A DNA stretch of 51,461 bases from an uncultured Collinsella sp. (GTDB taxonomy: Bacteria > Actinomycetota > Coriobacteriia > Coriobacteriales > Coriobacteriaceae), in NCBI GenBank assembly GCA_900551665.1, contig URWW01000011.1, positions 1 through 51,461 of the forward strand, written 5' to 3'. The notes beneath the pieces are model-generated. The model saw only the letters and a program-made list of their open reading frames with translations. It was not told the DNA's origin and did no database searches. The translations under genes and the position numbers were made by a program. Shown one piece after another: positions 17,217 to 27,230 of this stretch (positions within the stretch are counted from its first letter, which is position 1; the number at the start of each line of letters is the position of its first letter).

Positions 17217-20200
17217 ATGAAGAAAACCAAGCTAATGGAATGCGCGCGCAAGTCACTCGTCGTGCTGCTCACGGTGGCGATGGTCTGGTCGAGTCTCCCC
17301 ACGGCCCAGATCGCGATGGCGTTGACGGATCCTGTCGTTCAGCCTGCAACCGTCGAGCAGCCCGTTCCGCTCGAGGACTCTGCAGTTGAAGATCAGGCCG
17401 CGACCAAGGAAGTCCCGGCCGAGCTGCCCGAGACAGCGGCCGAACAGGTCGCTCCCGCGGAGCAGGCCCCTGCGGAGAAGGCCGATGCTCCCGTCGATGC
17501 GCCCTCTTCCGGCGAGCAGGGCCCTGCCGAAAAGCCTTCCGAGGAGAAGCCCGCGCCGGCCGAGCAGCCTGCCGCGGAGAATCCGGCGCCCGCTGAGAAG
17601 GCCGATGCGAACGCGGACGAGGGGGCTCCCGCCCTGACCGCCCGCGACCTCAAGAATGCCAAGCTGGTCAAGGCGAGGATGCTCTCCGACCAGGAGGCGG
17701 CGGAGCTCCTTGGCGCGGATGCCGTGGTCCTCGCGGAGGGCGCAAAGGGCCGCTCCAGCGTTGAGGCCGCCGACGGCTCCAAGATCGATGACATCAAGCT
17801 CTCCTGGCTGGATGACAAGGGCCAGAACGTTGTGGGCGACCAGTTGGACATCAACGCCAAATCGAACGACAAGATTGACATTCGCGCTCGCATCGACATG
17901 AAGCTCAAGGGTCCCAAGATGTACGCCCCCGGCAAGGTTCGCATTAGGGTTCCCATGAGTGTCCTTAAGACCCGCGACGGGTATCACGCGGGTACCATGG
18001 TTATGTCTGTTCCTGAGGCGCCCGGTGGAGATGCGACGTTCTCGTATACCAAGAGGGACGGCGACATCATCATTATCAACAATGTTGATATCCCCGGATC
18101 TTTGGCGATGTTCTTCGAGTTTACTTCTAGGGATATCGAGCCCTATACCATCAAGGCGGGCACGAAGGCAGTGGTGAAGGCTGAGGGCGAGGTTCGCGCC
18201 GGGTCGGGCGAGCTGTTGACTGCGGGTTCGAACGACGCAACCGTCACGATGAACACGTCGGGTCGCGTTGCGTACCCCACTAACACAGTCGAGCGCCTGA
18301 GCGATAACGCGCAGAATGTCCCGCTCGAACTTCTGCCCGAGAACCACACCGACTACGTGTACTGTGATTTCTATTCTTCTACCATGATCCTGAGCGGACA
18401 GCCGCTTGACCTAGAGGTAAGGCATGACGCTTCCGGTACGAAAAAAGGCGTGCGGATGCTCGGTATTCGCGATCAATATGGAAGAGTGTTTAAAAACGAG
18501 GGTCCCGATTCCGCCGCAATGAGCGTAAAATTGCTCTCCAACGCATCGCCGTCGGGAGATTACCAAGCGTTCGTGCACGCGTATGTGGCGGTGCCCAAGA
18601 GCGAGCTTCCCGCGGATGGGAAGCATGTCTTTAGGGACCATGTAGTGTACAAGATGAAGACGCTCGACGACGGAATCGTCACCACCACCGATGACGAGGG
18701 AAACACCGGGGCCTCTGATGCGGAGAAGGTTTATGCTCCATTGGAGTTCCTTGTCCCTCGCGGACATTTCGATTTCTCCAAGCGCGGTAGCGTTCCGCTA
18801 AGCGAGAACGGAGCGATGGTGTCGTGGGGGCAGCCCAACACCACCGCCCTCAATCAGATTCAACGCGGTGAGGAGGCGGAGGTTTCTTGGTATCTGAGGT
18901 CCAGGAGCTTCGCCGCACCGTATACCTGGTTGGATAAGGACCACGATGGAAAAATGACCCCGTCCGAATTGGAAAAGGTCAGTTTTGCAACACAGGTGGA
19001 GGACTCTTCGCTGAGCGTCCCCTCCGCCGGCTTTGGGCAGGGCGAGCTGACCGAGGAAGATTACGAGTTCTTATCGCTGGAAATCAAGAAGCCCCAGGCA
19101 TTTCATTATGAGAAATATACAGCTCCGGGCGAGGGTTACTATGAAACTGAAAACGGGGTTCGCTGGGGCACCATCAAGGCCGACTCGTATGGATACCGCC
19201 CCGTCTATTCAGACAAGGAGCTTCCCCAGATTGAGATAAGAGGCCGTATTGCCGGAATGACAGGCGATGTGCGTCTTGCCAAGCTGTCTTGGGCCGATTC
19301 CGTTGCGAAACCGGTTGAGCTGTATGAGGGCGTCAAGCTCGAAGGCTCGGTGCTTCAGCTGCCCAAGGGCGTTATGGGCGTGAAGGCGATTATCAATTCC
19401 CCTCTTTCCGCCGTGGGTTTTGAGATGTATCCCACCGTGCGTATCAAGCCGAGCGAGAAAATGCGCGATCTGGTCCAAAAGGTATTCGATCGCGAGGAAA
19501 ACCCCTCGATGTCAGTGCGCAACAATGCGAAGATGACCGTTACGGCAGGCGAGGACGCTGAGAAGCCCGTAAATAAGACAATCGAGCGCGAGGCCGATGA
19601 TGCACTTGAGGGTTCGGTCATGGGCGTCTGGGCCGACCAAAAGATCAGCGATCTTCAAAACGACACCGCTCGCGGTCAGGTGAAGATGCACGTTGCCACC
19701 GTTGCGAACGAACAGTCGAATATCTATAAAAAGAATCAATACGACCAGCTCGTGAAGGACGGTGCCATCCAAAGGGAGACGTCGGGAACGTTTTATGAGC
19801 TCTTGCCTGCCGGGGTTGTCCCTGTTATGGAATCAATCAGCTTGCGCGATGGTGATTTGCTCAAGAGTGCCCGAGTCATCAAAAACTACAAGAAGAGCGG
19901 CAGGAGCCTGCTGATCGTCGACGCCTTGCTTGCTCCGAATCCTTATAAGGCCAGTGGTGAGAACCCCATGGGCAAAGAGGGCTACCGCGATGCGCCGGTT
20001 CTCGAATTCGATGTCATGTATCCCTGGGAGGAAATGGCGGAGAACGGTAAGACCGTGACGATTGTCGCTGCGTTTGAATCCGGCAATAGCGGTCTGGGCA
20101 CTCGCCGGGGACTTTGCGGCGAGCCCGATAATCCCTTGGCGGGCAACAACAGGTTCTCGCGTACCGCAGTGAGGGGCGTTGAGGGGGCCATGACAAATCT

Positions 20201-23200
20201 CGATCCCGATCGAGATGACGCCTCGTTCGTGTATGCACGCGCCGAAGAGAACATCGACGTGGTCACAAGCGGCCTTGTCGGCTTTTCCAAGCAGGTGAGC
20301 GTAAGCGAGAACGGTCTGTATGGGACCGGTTTGGGCGAGGGCGATTTGAACGCGTATGAGGGCGGGCGCTATTCGTACCGCCTGCGGATGCGTAACGATG
20401 GCGTCACCAAGTCCGACGGAATCGTCTTCTATGACAATCTCGAGAACGTCACCCCTACTTCAAATGACGATGCGGGGGATGAGCAGTGGAAGGGCACGCT
20501 CATCGACATCGATGTCTCCGCGCTCGAGGCGAGCGGTGTCGACCCGATTGTGTACTACAGCACCGCGCCGGCTCTCGATTTCTCAAATATCGATAGTGAC
20601 GACCTCAGGCTCTCGAATAAAAAAACGTGGTCAACGGACAAGCCTGCCGATTCCTCTCTAATCACGGCGGTCGCCATTGATTGCAGCGCCGCGGCGGACG
20701 GCGGCAAGTTCGTCCTTGATCCCGGCAAGGCTATTTCTGCCGTAATCACCATGAAGGCTCCCGTTGCGCAAGACGCCTCGTGGTATGACACGCTGGGAGC
20801 CAAGGGCGCGGCAGAGCGCGGCTTCGAGGGCGGAGCTCATGCTTACAATGAGGCGACGATGCTCGCTGCGTCTTCTAACGCCGACGGCACAACGGCTCCT
20901 GTCCGCAAGGTAGTGACAAGCGGCATCACAAAGGTCGGCCTGCGAAATGCCGACATTCGCGTCCAGAAGGTATGGGAGGACGCGAAGAATCAGGATGGCC
21001 TGCGCCCCGATTCCCTCAAGGTCGCCCTTGTGGCAGATGGGAAGAACGCCGTCAAGACTCTCGACTTGGATGCCAACGGTGAGTGGCGTGGCCTGTTCGA
21101 AGACGTTCAGCGAGTGAACGAGCAGGGCTCCCAGATTGAATACAGTGTGGATGAGGGTCCCGTCAAAGGGTACGAATGCGGCGTGCGTTGGGTGTCTGGC
21201 GATACTCCGTCTGATCCAGAGACGTGCACAATTACCAATGTTCATGAGCCCGAGACGCTTGACTTTGCCGGCACCAAAATCTGGGCTGGAGACGAGGGCA
21301 TGGAGGCCATGCGTCCTGCATCCATCAGGGTTGAACTGGTGAGGACGGTCACTGGTCAGGAGGAGCCTGTAGCGGTCAAGACGGTAGAGCCCGGTTCGGA
21401 TGGAACGTGGCGTTATGCATTCGAGGATCTGCCCAGATACGCCGGAGGCAAGGAAATTGACTATCGGGTGAAAGAGGTGGACAGCCTCGGCGCGTATGAG
21501 CCTTCTGTCAGCGGGGCCGATTTGGTTAACACGTTCTTGCCCGAAGGAACGTTGAAAGTAACTAAGCAAATTGAGGGCCCACGTCCGGCGAATGCTCCCG
21601 ATGTCTTCACGTTCAGTCTTGGGCTGACCAAGCCCGAGGGTAACCCCGATGCCGGCATCTACGAATATGAGCGCATGACAACGACACCAGAGGGCTCGGT
21701 GATTCCGGGTGAAGGCGGCACCATCGCCAATGGCGGTACGTTTGAGCTTGCCGGTGGCGAGTCCATAGTGATCAAGGGCATCCCCACGGGCACGACGTAC
21801 AAAGTTGAGGAGGAGCCTACCGCGGGATATAAGTCAACGTCTAAGGGCGCTGCCGGCACAGTGGCGGGCAATGATGCGCATGCCGAGTTCAAGAACAGGT
21901 ATGCCGCATACGGCGCGCTGCTGATTGAGGCGAAGAAGGAGCTTGTCGGCAGGAGCCTGGAGGGTGATCAGTTCGCCTTTGAGCTAGTCGATGAGAATGG
22001 CCGGGTGCTGCGCCGCGCGCGCAACGAGGCGAATGGCGATGTCACATTCGGCGAGATTGGGTTTACCGAGGAGGATGCCGGCAAGGCGTTCGAATACATC
22101 ATCAGGGAGCGGAAGGACGATAAGCCTGGCTATACGTACGATGGCGCTCAATATACCGTTAAGGTAAATCCGATCGACAACGGCGACGGAACCATCACGG
22201 CTGTCCCGGCGTATTACAAGGATGGAAATCTCCTCAAGAAGGGCGACCTGCCGACATTCAAAAATGAATACGATGCCAAGGGATCTCTGACGGTCTTCGC
22301 CTACAAGGAACTCGAGGGTCGCGATCTGACTGAGGGTGAGTTCACCTTCAAGCTTTCGGTTGGTGAAGGTGAGGAGGAGCAAGAGCTCGCCCGTGCGACC
22401 AATGATAAGGACGGCACGGTTGAGCTCAGCGTGCCCGAGGTGAGTCTTGCCAGCAAGGCATGGGCCGATGGCGAGCCTACGATTCTTACGGTCAGTGAGG
22501 TCCCCGGTGATGATCCAACAGTGGATTATTCTGAGCAGAAAGTCAGTGTGGAGGTGACGCCACACGATGACGGTGAGGGCAAACTGACCTTTGACCAGAA
22601 GGCGGAGAAGGCTCCAATCATCAAGAACAAGCTCAAGCCCGGCGCATTGCGTATCGAGAAGCGGGCGACTGGCGGAGATGCCAATCAGGAATTCACGTTC
22701 AACGTGAAGCTCAATGGGGCCGATGGGCAGGAGTTGCCCGGCAAGCTCCAGTATGAGGTTGTGAATCTTGAGAACGGCGCAAGTGTTGAGGAGCGCATCG
22801 CTGATCGGGCCGATGGGGTGGCTACCTCGGAGGCTGCGGCGGGCGATTCCGAGATGAATCCCGCTCCTATGGAAAATGGTCATGAGGAGCCTGCGGGGGA
22901 CGTGGAAGGAAAAGCAGATAGCCAGCGGGAGCCAAAGGCTCCTATCGAGCCTGAGGCGCGGGCTGATGTTAAGCAGGGCGCGCAAAAAGAGCCGGCTGCA
23001 GCCTCTGCCGCTGGAAAGGCATATCCTACGATCGATGAATTTAACGGTAAAGAGCCCACTGCGAAGGGCGTGGTCCGCAACGGGGCGGATGGCAACACTG
23101 CGAAGTGGAGGCTCTTCGTTACTAACGATGATCACATCTCTGGCAATAACGTCTTGATTATCGATAAAGGCGTGATGAATCTCGAGAAGATCGGCCAGTG

Positions 23201-26200
23201 TGGGACGGATGCCGATGGCAACGATATCCCCCCTGTTAACGAATGGATTACCGGCCTGCCTTATGACGAAAGAATATCTTCGATTGGTACGGTGCTATTC
23301 AATGGGACGACCATCAAATGTCTCGACGGCGCATTTGTAAGGCAGTCGGGCACATCGCCTAATGAATGGGGGAGTCTGTCCTATGTGGGCGGCACCGTGG
23401 ATATGCGAGGGTGTGAAAGCGCTGCTTATGCCTTCCGTGGAGACCGTCGCTATGTCGACAGTCTCAAGGTTGTCGACATCGAAGGGTTCACCGCAGAGAA
23501 TGCCACGAGCTGCGCATATATGTTCAGCGGATGCAACGTGCTGACGTCCATCAACCTGAGCTCTTTCAAGGCGACGAACGCCGCGGACTTAAGGGGTATG
23601 TTCGAGTACTGCGATAAGTTGGCGACGCTCGATTTGAGCGGCGTTAGCAGCGCGGTCCGGACCGATAAAATGTTCGATCGTTGCTATAACCTGAACACCA
23701 TTAAGCTTGGCAAGATCGTCAGTAGTGAAACGACGTCTGCGAGCGCTATGTTCAGATATTGCTGGAAGCTGACCCAGCTTGATACGTCGGGCTTCGACAC
23801 ATCGAATGTGGCGGACATGAGTGACATGTTCAGGGAATGCAAGAACCTCTCGGTCTTGGACGTGTCTAAATTTGACACCTCTAATGCGGTCACCATGAAG
23901 AATATGTTCTACGGATGCAAATCTGTTGAAGAGCTCGATGTTTCGGCTTTCAATACGGCAAATGTTACGGACATGTCTTACATGTTTTCTGGCTGTGGCC
24001 AAGTTGGGGTGCTGGATGTCAGCGGTTTCAACACCTCTAGGGTTAAGGACATGAGATACATGTTCAACGGCTGCTCTAAGGTGGCTAAGTTGAAGATAGA
24101 GGGATTTGACACGCGTAATGTAGAAGACTTGAGCTTCATGTTCATGGATTGCGGCGCTTTGCCTGAAATCGAATTCGGCCCAAAGTTCAAAACGGATTGC
24201 GTAACTAATATGGGAGGAATGTTCTACGGGTGCCAGTCGCTGAGCGATCTTGATGTCTCGTCATTCAACACGTCGAAAGTCAAGAGCTTCGACAGCTTCT
24301 TAGAAGAGTGCGAGAAGTTGGAGCAAATCAATCTCGAAAATTTTGACACGAGCAGCGCTCAAGACATGGGCGGCATGTTCTCTTACTGTGGTTCGTTGCG
24401 GAAGATAGAGTTGTCCGATTCTTTCAGGACAGACAACGTGAAAGATTTTTCATCGATGTTTTATGGCTGCGGACGGTTGTCAGATGTTGGCTTTATTAAA
24501 AATTTCGAAACCAAAAACGCCGAGGACATGTATGGCATGTTTGGCAAATGTTCGAGTTTGACTTCGATTGATCTGTCCGGCTTCAACGCCGAGCGGGTAA
24601 CGAGCATGGGCAGAATGTTCTACATGTGTTCTGGCCTCACTTCGCTTGACCTCTCTTCTTTAAAGCCGAAAGATCTCCATCAGATGAGAGATATGTTCAA
24701 CGGATGTACTTCGTTGGAGGAGCTCGATATTTCCGGCCTCGGAACTGGCTCGTTTCATAAGGGATACTCTGATGACGATCTAGGGATATTTGGACCTGCT
24801 TATGACGACGAGTCCGCGCTAAAGAATTTGCATACGCTCAGGCTTGGCAGAAATTGGTGCGGTAGGTGGATGGTTGGTTCACGGGTTTACGCATGGGCCG
24901 ACAGGTCCCCGTTGCCCGAGATGCCTGCCGATGCCCCTTACGGGTCTGCCTGGGTTCGGGACGAAGACGGCAAAAAGATGAACAGCTCGAATGATCTGTG
25001 CTTGCAGCCGAGCAGTTTCGATTATACCGGTACCTGGAGACGCAGCGTTAAAGAGGGGAGCGCAGTTGTCTCCTTCAGGGCCAACCTTAAGGGAGCGACA
25101 GGGCAGATGAACGCCATGGCGTTCGAGGTGAAGGAGGGCAGCACGGTCACGCTTCCCGATTGCTCCTTCACGCACCCCAAGTACAACTTCGACTCTTGGA
25201 ACACCAAGGCCGATGGAACCGGTAAGAGGTGCCCTGCCGGTGTCCCGATCGAGAACTTCGCAAAGCCCGGTGACAAGGTGACGCTGTACGCGCAGTGGAA
25301 GAGCAAGGAGCTTCCGACTGCTCCCGTGACCAACGGCGAGTTCGAGATCACCATCCATGCCGGTGAGGCGGCGGTCATCAAGGACGTGCCCGCAGGTGTG
25401 GGTTACACGGTGACCGAGAAGACGCCCGCCGGCTGGAAGCTCGTCGAGTCTGCCAAGACCACGGGCGAGATTAAGACAAACGAGCCTGCGGTGGCGACGT
25501 TCCTCAATGCCCCCAACACGGACAAGCCCAACGCGATCGAGGGCTCCATTGCGGCAAGTAAGCTGCTCGACGGCAAGCCCGCCCCGGCCGGCGCATTTGA
25601 GTTCCAGCTGATCGAGAATGGCAAGGTGCTGCAGACTAAGGCCAACGGCGCGGGCGGCGGCATCTCCTTCGATCCCATCGAGTACACCGAGGCCGGTGAG
25701 CATACCTACCAGATCAAGGAGGTTCGCGGCACCGACAAGTCGATCGTATACGACGCCTCCGATGAGGAGGTAAAGGTTGCGGTCACCGAGGGCAAGGACG
25801 GTGAGCTGTCCGTCACGACCGAGTACACCTCGCAGGACGACACCGCCGGCAGGGCCGTGTTCCACAACAAGCATGCGGATGGTTCACTGACGGTGACCAA
25901 GGCCATCGAGGGTGATGCCCCCGCGGGCAAGACGTTCGGCTTCCGCGTCGACTGGGACGGCGGCAAGACGAGCGATACGTTCGAGCTTCGTGCCGGCGAG
26001 TCCAAGACCTTTGAAAATGTTCCCGCAGGTACGCGCTATCAGGTGACGGAGGCCTCCATGCCCGGCGGCTTTACCCAGGTGTCCGCCAAGGGAGATGCGG
26101 GGAAGATCGAGTCCGGCGTTGCGGCCAATGCCGTCATCACCAACAAGTACGGGATCGCCCAGGGCACCTTCGCCGTCATCGAGGCGTCCAAGGTCCTCGA

Positions 26201-27005
26201 GGGCGCGCCCCTGGGTGCCGAACAGTTTGCCTTCGAGCTGCTCGGCGCGGATGGCGTCGCGGTCGCCACGGCGAAGAACGGCCCCGACGGCTCGATCATG
26301 TTCGACGCCCAGACCTATGACGCGCCCGGCGACTATGCCTACAGGGTGCGCGAGGTGAACGATGGGAAACCGGACATCGTCTACGACAGCACGGAGCACG
26401 ACGTGACCGTGCACGTGACTGACAATGGTGACGGCACGCTCTCTGCGCAAGTCGACTACGGCGAGCCGGGCAAGATCGTCTTCCATAACCAGATGACCTG
26501 CAAGTTCATCCCGACGGCTACCAAGGTCCTGCAAGGTGGCGAGCTCGCGCAAGATCAGTTCACGTTCGAGCTGAGGAACGCCGAGCAGGGTGGCGATGTC
26601 ATCTCGACGGCAAAGAACGACGCTGCGGGCAACATCGCCTTCGAGCCCATCACGTACGGGGCTTCAGACGTGGGTAAGACGTTCGAGTACTGGATCTCCG
26701 AGGTTGATGACGGTCAGAAGGGCATAGCCTACGACACAAAGTCCGTGCATGTGACGGTGAGTGTGGAGCTTGATGCGTCTGGCGTGATCACGGCCACGGC
26801 GGTTTACGACGGCGATCCGCTGGCGACCTTTACCAACGTGGCCGTTGTTGACCCCGGTCCCGAGCAGCCCGGTCCCGGCAAGCCGGATCCGGAGATTCCC
26901 GAGACGGGTGGTCCCGGTATAGCCGGTGGCATCCTGGCGGGCATGGCCATGGTTCTGCTGAGCGCGGTGGAGATCGTGCGGCGGAAGCGCGCTCAAGGGA
27001 TGTAG
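17217..27005 (+). CDS. Giant LPXTG pilus-tip/adhesin protein with Cna-B, pilin-linkage and BspA-like LRR domains (3262 aa)
   Basis: The signal peptide covers residues 1-36, then comes an Ala/Glu/Pro-rich linker to about 140. Residues 145-1240 form a large unassigned N-terminal region, probably the adhesive tip. Two Cna-B domains lie at about 1246-1440 and pilin isopeptide-linkage-like repeats (pattern FxFEL...DGxIxFxxI.Y...G..Y.I.E) at about 1560-1800. About 16 BspA-like (DUF285) repeats of 25 residues cover 2086-2520, and a Listeria/Bacteroides-type repeat ending in VTLYAQW lies near 2615-2695. At least three further linkage or prealbumin-like domains reach 3200. The sorting signal is IPETG (from 3227), membrane segment and RRKR tail. 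The gene follows the sortase by 2 nt. The length and modular order suggest the tip adhesin of the pilus. Confidence 0.9.
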   Translation: MKKTKLMECARKSLVVLLTVAMVWSSLPTAQIAMALTDPVVQPATVEQPVPLEDSAVEDQAATKEVPAELPETAAEQVAPAEQAPAEKADAPVDAPSSGEQGPAEKPSEEKPAPAEQPAAENPAPAEKADANADEGAPALTARDLKNAKLVKARMLSDQEAAELLGADAVVLAEGAKGRSSVEAADGSKIDDIKLSWLDDKGQNVVGDQLDINAKSNDKIDIRARIDMKLKGPKMYAPGKVRIRVPMSVLKTRDGYHAGTMVMSVPEAPGGDATFSYTKRDGDIIIINNVDIPGSLAMFFEFTSRDIEPYTIKAGTKAVVKAEGEVRAGSGELLTAGSNDATVTMNTSGRVAYPTNTVERLSDNAQNVPLELLPENHTDYVYCDFYSSTMILSGQPLDLEVRHDASGTKKGVRMLGIRDQYGRVFKNEGPDSAAMSVKLLSNASPSGDYQAFVHAYVAVPKSELPADGKHVFRDHVVYKMKTLDDGIVTTTDDEGNTGASDAEKVYAPLEFLVPRGHFDFSKRGSVPLSENGAMVSWGQPNTTALNQIQRGEEAEVSWYLRSRSFAAPYTWLDKDHDGKMTPSELEKVSFATQVEDSSLSVPSAGFGQGELTEEDYEFLSLEIKKPQAFHYEKYTAPGEGYYETENGVRWGTIKADSYGYRPVYSDKELPQIEIRGRIAGMTGDVRLAKLSWADSVAKPVELYEGVKLEGSVLQLPKGVMGVKAIINSPLSAVGFEMYPTVRIKPSEKMRDLVQKVFDREENPSMSVRNNAKMTVTAGEDAEKPVNKTIEREADDALEGSVMGVWADQKISDLQNDTARGQVKMHVATVANEQSNIYKKNQYDQLVKDGAIQRETSGTFYELLPAGVVPVMESISLRDGDLLKSARVIKNYKKSGRSLLIVDALLAPNPYKASGENPMGKEGYRDAPVLEFDVMYPWEEMAENGKTVTIVAAFESGNSGLGTRRGLCGEPDNPLAGNNRFSRTAVRGVEGAMTNLDPDRDDASFVYARAEENIDVVTSGLVGFSKQVSVSENGLYGTGLGEGDLNAYEGGRYSYRLRMRNDGVTKSDGIVFYDNLENVTPTSNDDAGDEQWKGTLIDIDVSALEASGVDPIVYYSTAPALDFSNIDSDDLRLSNKKTWSTDKPADSSLITAVAIDCSAAADGGKFVLDPGKAISAVITMKAPVAQDASWYDTLGAKGAAERGFEGGAHAYNEATMLAASSNADGTTAPVRKVVTSGITKVGLRNADIRVQKVWEDAKNQDGLRPDSLKVALVADGKNAVKTLDLDANGEWRGLFEDVQRVNEQGSQIEYSVDEGPVKGYECGVRWVSGDTPSDPETCTITNVHEPETLDFAGTKIWAGDEGMEAMRPASIRVELVRTVTGQEEPVAVKTVEPGSDGTWRYAFEDLPRYAGGKEIDYRVKEVDSLGAYEPSVSGADLVNTFLPEGTLKVTKQIEGPRPANAPDVFTFSLGLTKPEGNPDAGIYEYERMTTTPEGSVIPGEGGTIANGGTFELAGGESIVIKGIPTGTTYKVEEEPTAGYKSTSKGAAGTVAGNDAHAEFKNRYAAYGALLIEAKKELVGRSLEGDQFAFELVDENGRVLRRARNEANGDVTFGEIGFTEEDAGKAFEYIIRERKDDKPGYTYDGAQYTVKVNPIDNGDGTITAVPAYYKDGNLLKKGDLPTFKNEYDAKGSLTVFAYKELEGRDLTEGEFTFKLSVGEGEEEQELARATNDKDGTVELSVPEVSLASKAWADGEPTILTVSEVPGDDPTVDYSEQKVSVEVTPHDDGEGKLTFDQKAEKAPIIKNKLKPGALRIEKRATGGDANQEFTFNVKLNGADGQELPGKLQYEVVNLENGASVEERIADRADGVATSEAAAGDSEMNPAPMENGHEEPAGDVEGKADSQREPKAPIEPEARADVKQGAQKEPAAASAAGKAYPTIDEFNGKEPTAKGVVRNGADGNTAKWRLFVTNDDHISGNNVLIIDKGVMNLEKIGQCGTDADGNDIPPVNEWITGLPYDERISSIGTVLFNGTTIKCLDGAFVRQSGTSPNEWGSLSYVGGTVDMRGCESAAYAFRGDRRYVDSLKVVDIEGFTAENATSCAYMFSGCNVLTSINLSSFKATNAADLRGMFEYCDKLATLDLSGVSSAVRTDKMFDRCYNLNTIKLGKIVSSETTSASAMFRYCWKLTQLDTSGFDTSNVADMSDMFRECKNLSVLDVSKFDTSNAVTMKNMFYGCKSVEELDVSAFNTANVTDMSYMFSGCGQVGVLDVSGFNTSRVKDMRYMFNGCSKVAKLKIEGFDTRNVEDLSFMFMDCGALPEIEFGPKFKTDCVTNMGGMFYGCQSLSDLDVSSFNTSKVKSFDSFLEECEKLEQINLENFDTSSAQDMGGMFSYCGSLRKIELSDSFRTDNVKDFSSMFYGCGRLSDVGFIKNFETKNAEDMYGMFGKCSSLTSIDLSGFNAERVTSMGRMFYMCSGLTSLDLSSLKPKDLHQMRDMFNGCTSLEELDISGLGTGSFHKGYSDDDLGIFGPAYDDESALKNLHTLRLGRNWCGRWMVGSRVYAWADRSPLPEMPADAPYGSAWVRDEDGKKMNSSNDLCLQPSSFDYTGTWRRSVKEGSAVVSFRANLKGATGQMNAMAFEVKEGSTVTLPDCSFTHPKYNFDSWNTKADGTGKRCPAGVPIENFAKPGDKVTLYAQWKSKELPTAPVTNGEFEITIHAGEAAVIKDVPAGVGYTVTEKTPAGWKLVESAKTTGEIKTNEPAVATFLNAPNTDKPNAIEGSIAASKLLDGKPAPAGAFEFQLIENGKVLQTKANGAGGGISFDPIEYTEAGEHTYQIKEVRGTDKSIVYDASDEEVKVAVTEGKDGELSVTTEYTSQDDTAGRAVFHNKHADGSLTVTKAIEGDAPAGKTFGFRVDWDGGKTSDTFELRAGESKTFENVPAGTRYQVTEASMPGGFTQVSAKGDAGKIESGVAANAVITNKYGIAQGTFAVIEASKVLEGAPLGAEQFAFELLGADGVAVATAKNGPDGSIMFDAQTYDAPGDYAYRVREVNDGKPDIVYDSTEHDVTVHVTDNGDGTLSAQVDYGEPGKIVFHNQMTCKFIPTATKVLQGGELAQDQFTFELRNAEQGGDVISTAKNDAAGNIAFEPITYGASDVGKTFEYWISEVDDGQKGIAYDTKSVHVTVSVELDASGVITATAVYDGDPLATFTNVAVVDPGPEQPGPGKPDPEIPETGGPGIAGGILAGMAMVLLSAVEIVRRKRAQGM
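23472..24790 (+). repeat. About 16 BspA-like leucine-rich repeats (DUF285) within the adhesin
   Basis: Each unit is 24-26 codons with the pattern LDxSxFxTxxVxDMxxMFxxCxxL. The cysteine in MFxxC is retained in nearly all units. The repeats are diverged at DNA level and are protein repeats rather than a satellite. Confidence 0.9.
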
Positions 27006-27060
27006 CCCTTGTGACGCCCGCCTTGTAGCGGCTGGCGCACACGCGCTTTGATTTGTAAGG

Positions 27061-27091
27061 CCCGGTATGTCGAAAGGCATACCGGGTTTTT
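27061..27091 (+). terminator. Terminator of the pilus operon
   Basis: CCCGGTATG and CATACCGGG form a 9-bp stem with an 8-nt loop, followed by TTTTT. It is about 55 nt after the adhesin stop. Confidence 0.9.
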
Positions 27092-27185
27092 ACATGCGGG
27101 GGTGTTCATTTGCCATCATGCTGTTCCATTCCTTACGCGATAGCCCACGAGGTTGACGCGGCCGTTGCGGACCTCTAATGCGCGT

Positions 27186-27204
27186 GCCCCACCATTGGTG
27201 GGGC
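27186..27204. promoter_or_regulatory. 19-bp perfect palindrome before the metallophosphoesterase gene
   Basis: The 9-bp arms GCCCCACCA and TGGTGGGGC flank a single T. It ends 26 nt before ATG 27231 and touches the alternative ATG 27207, so it could be an operator or an mRNA hairpin that affects translation start. Confidence 0.5.
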
Positions 27205-27230
27205 ATATGTATACGAATGGATGGAGCAGT

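Noticed and set aside
23472..24790. Repeats considered as a CRISPR array
   Set aside because: The units are 75-bp protein-coding repeats with diverged DNA and no constant spacer pattern; they encode BspA-like LRRs.
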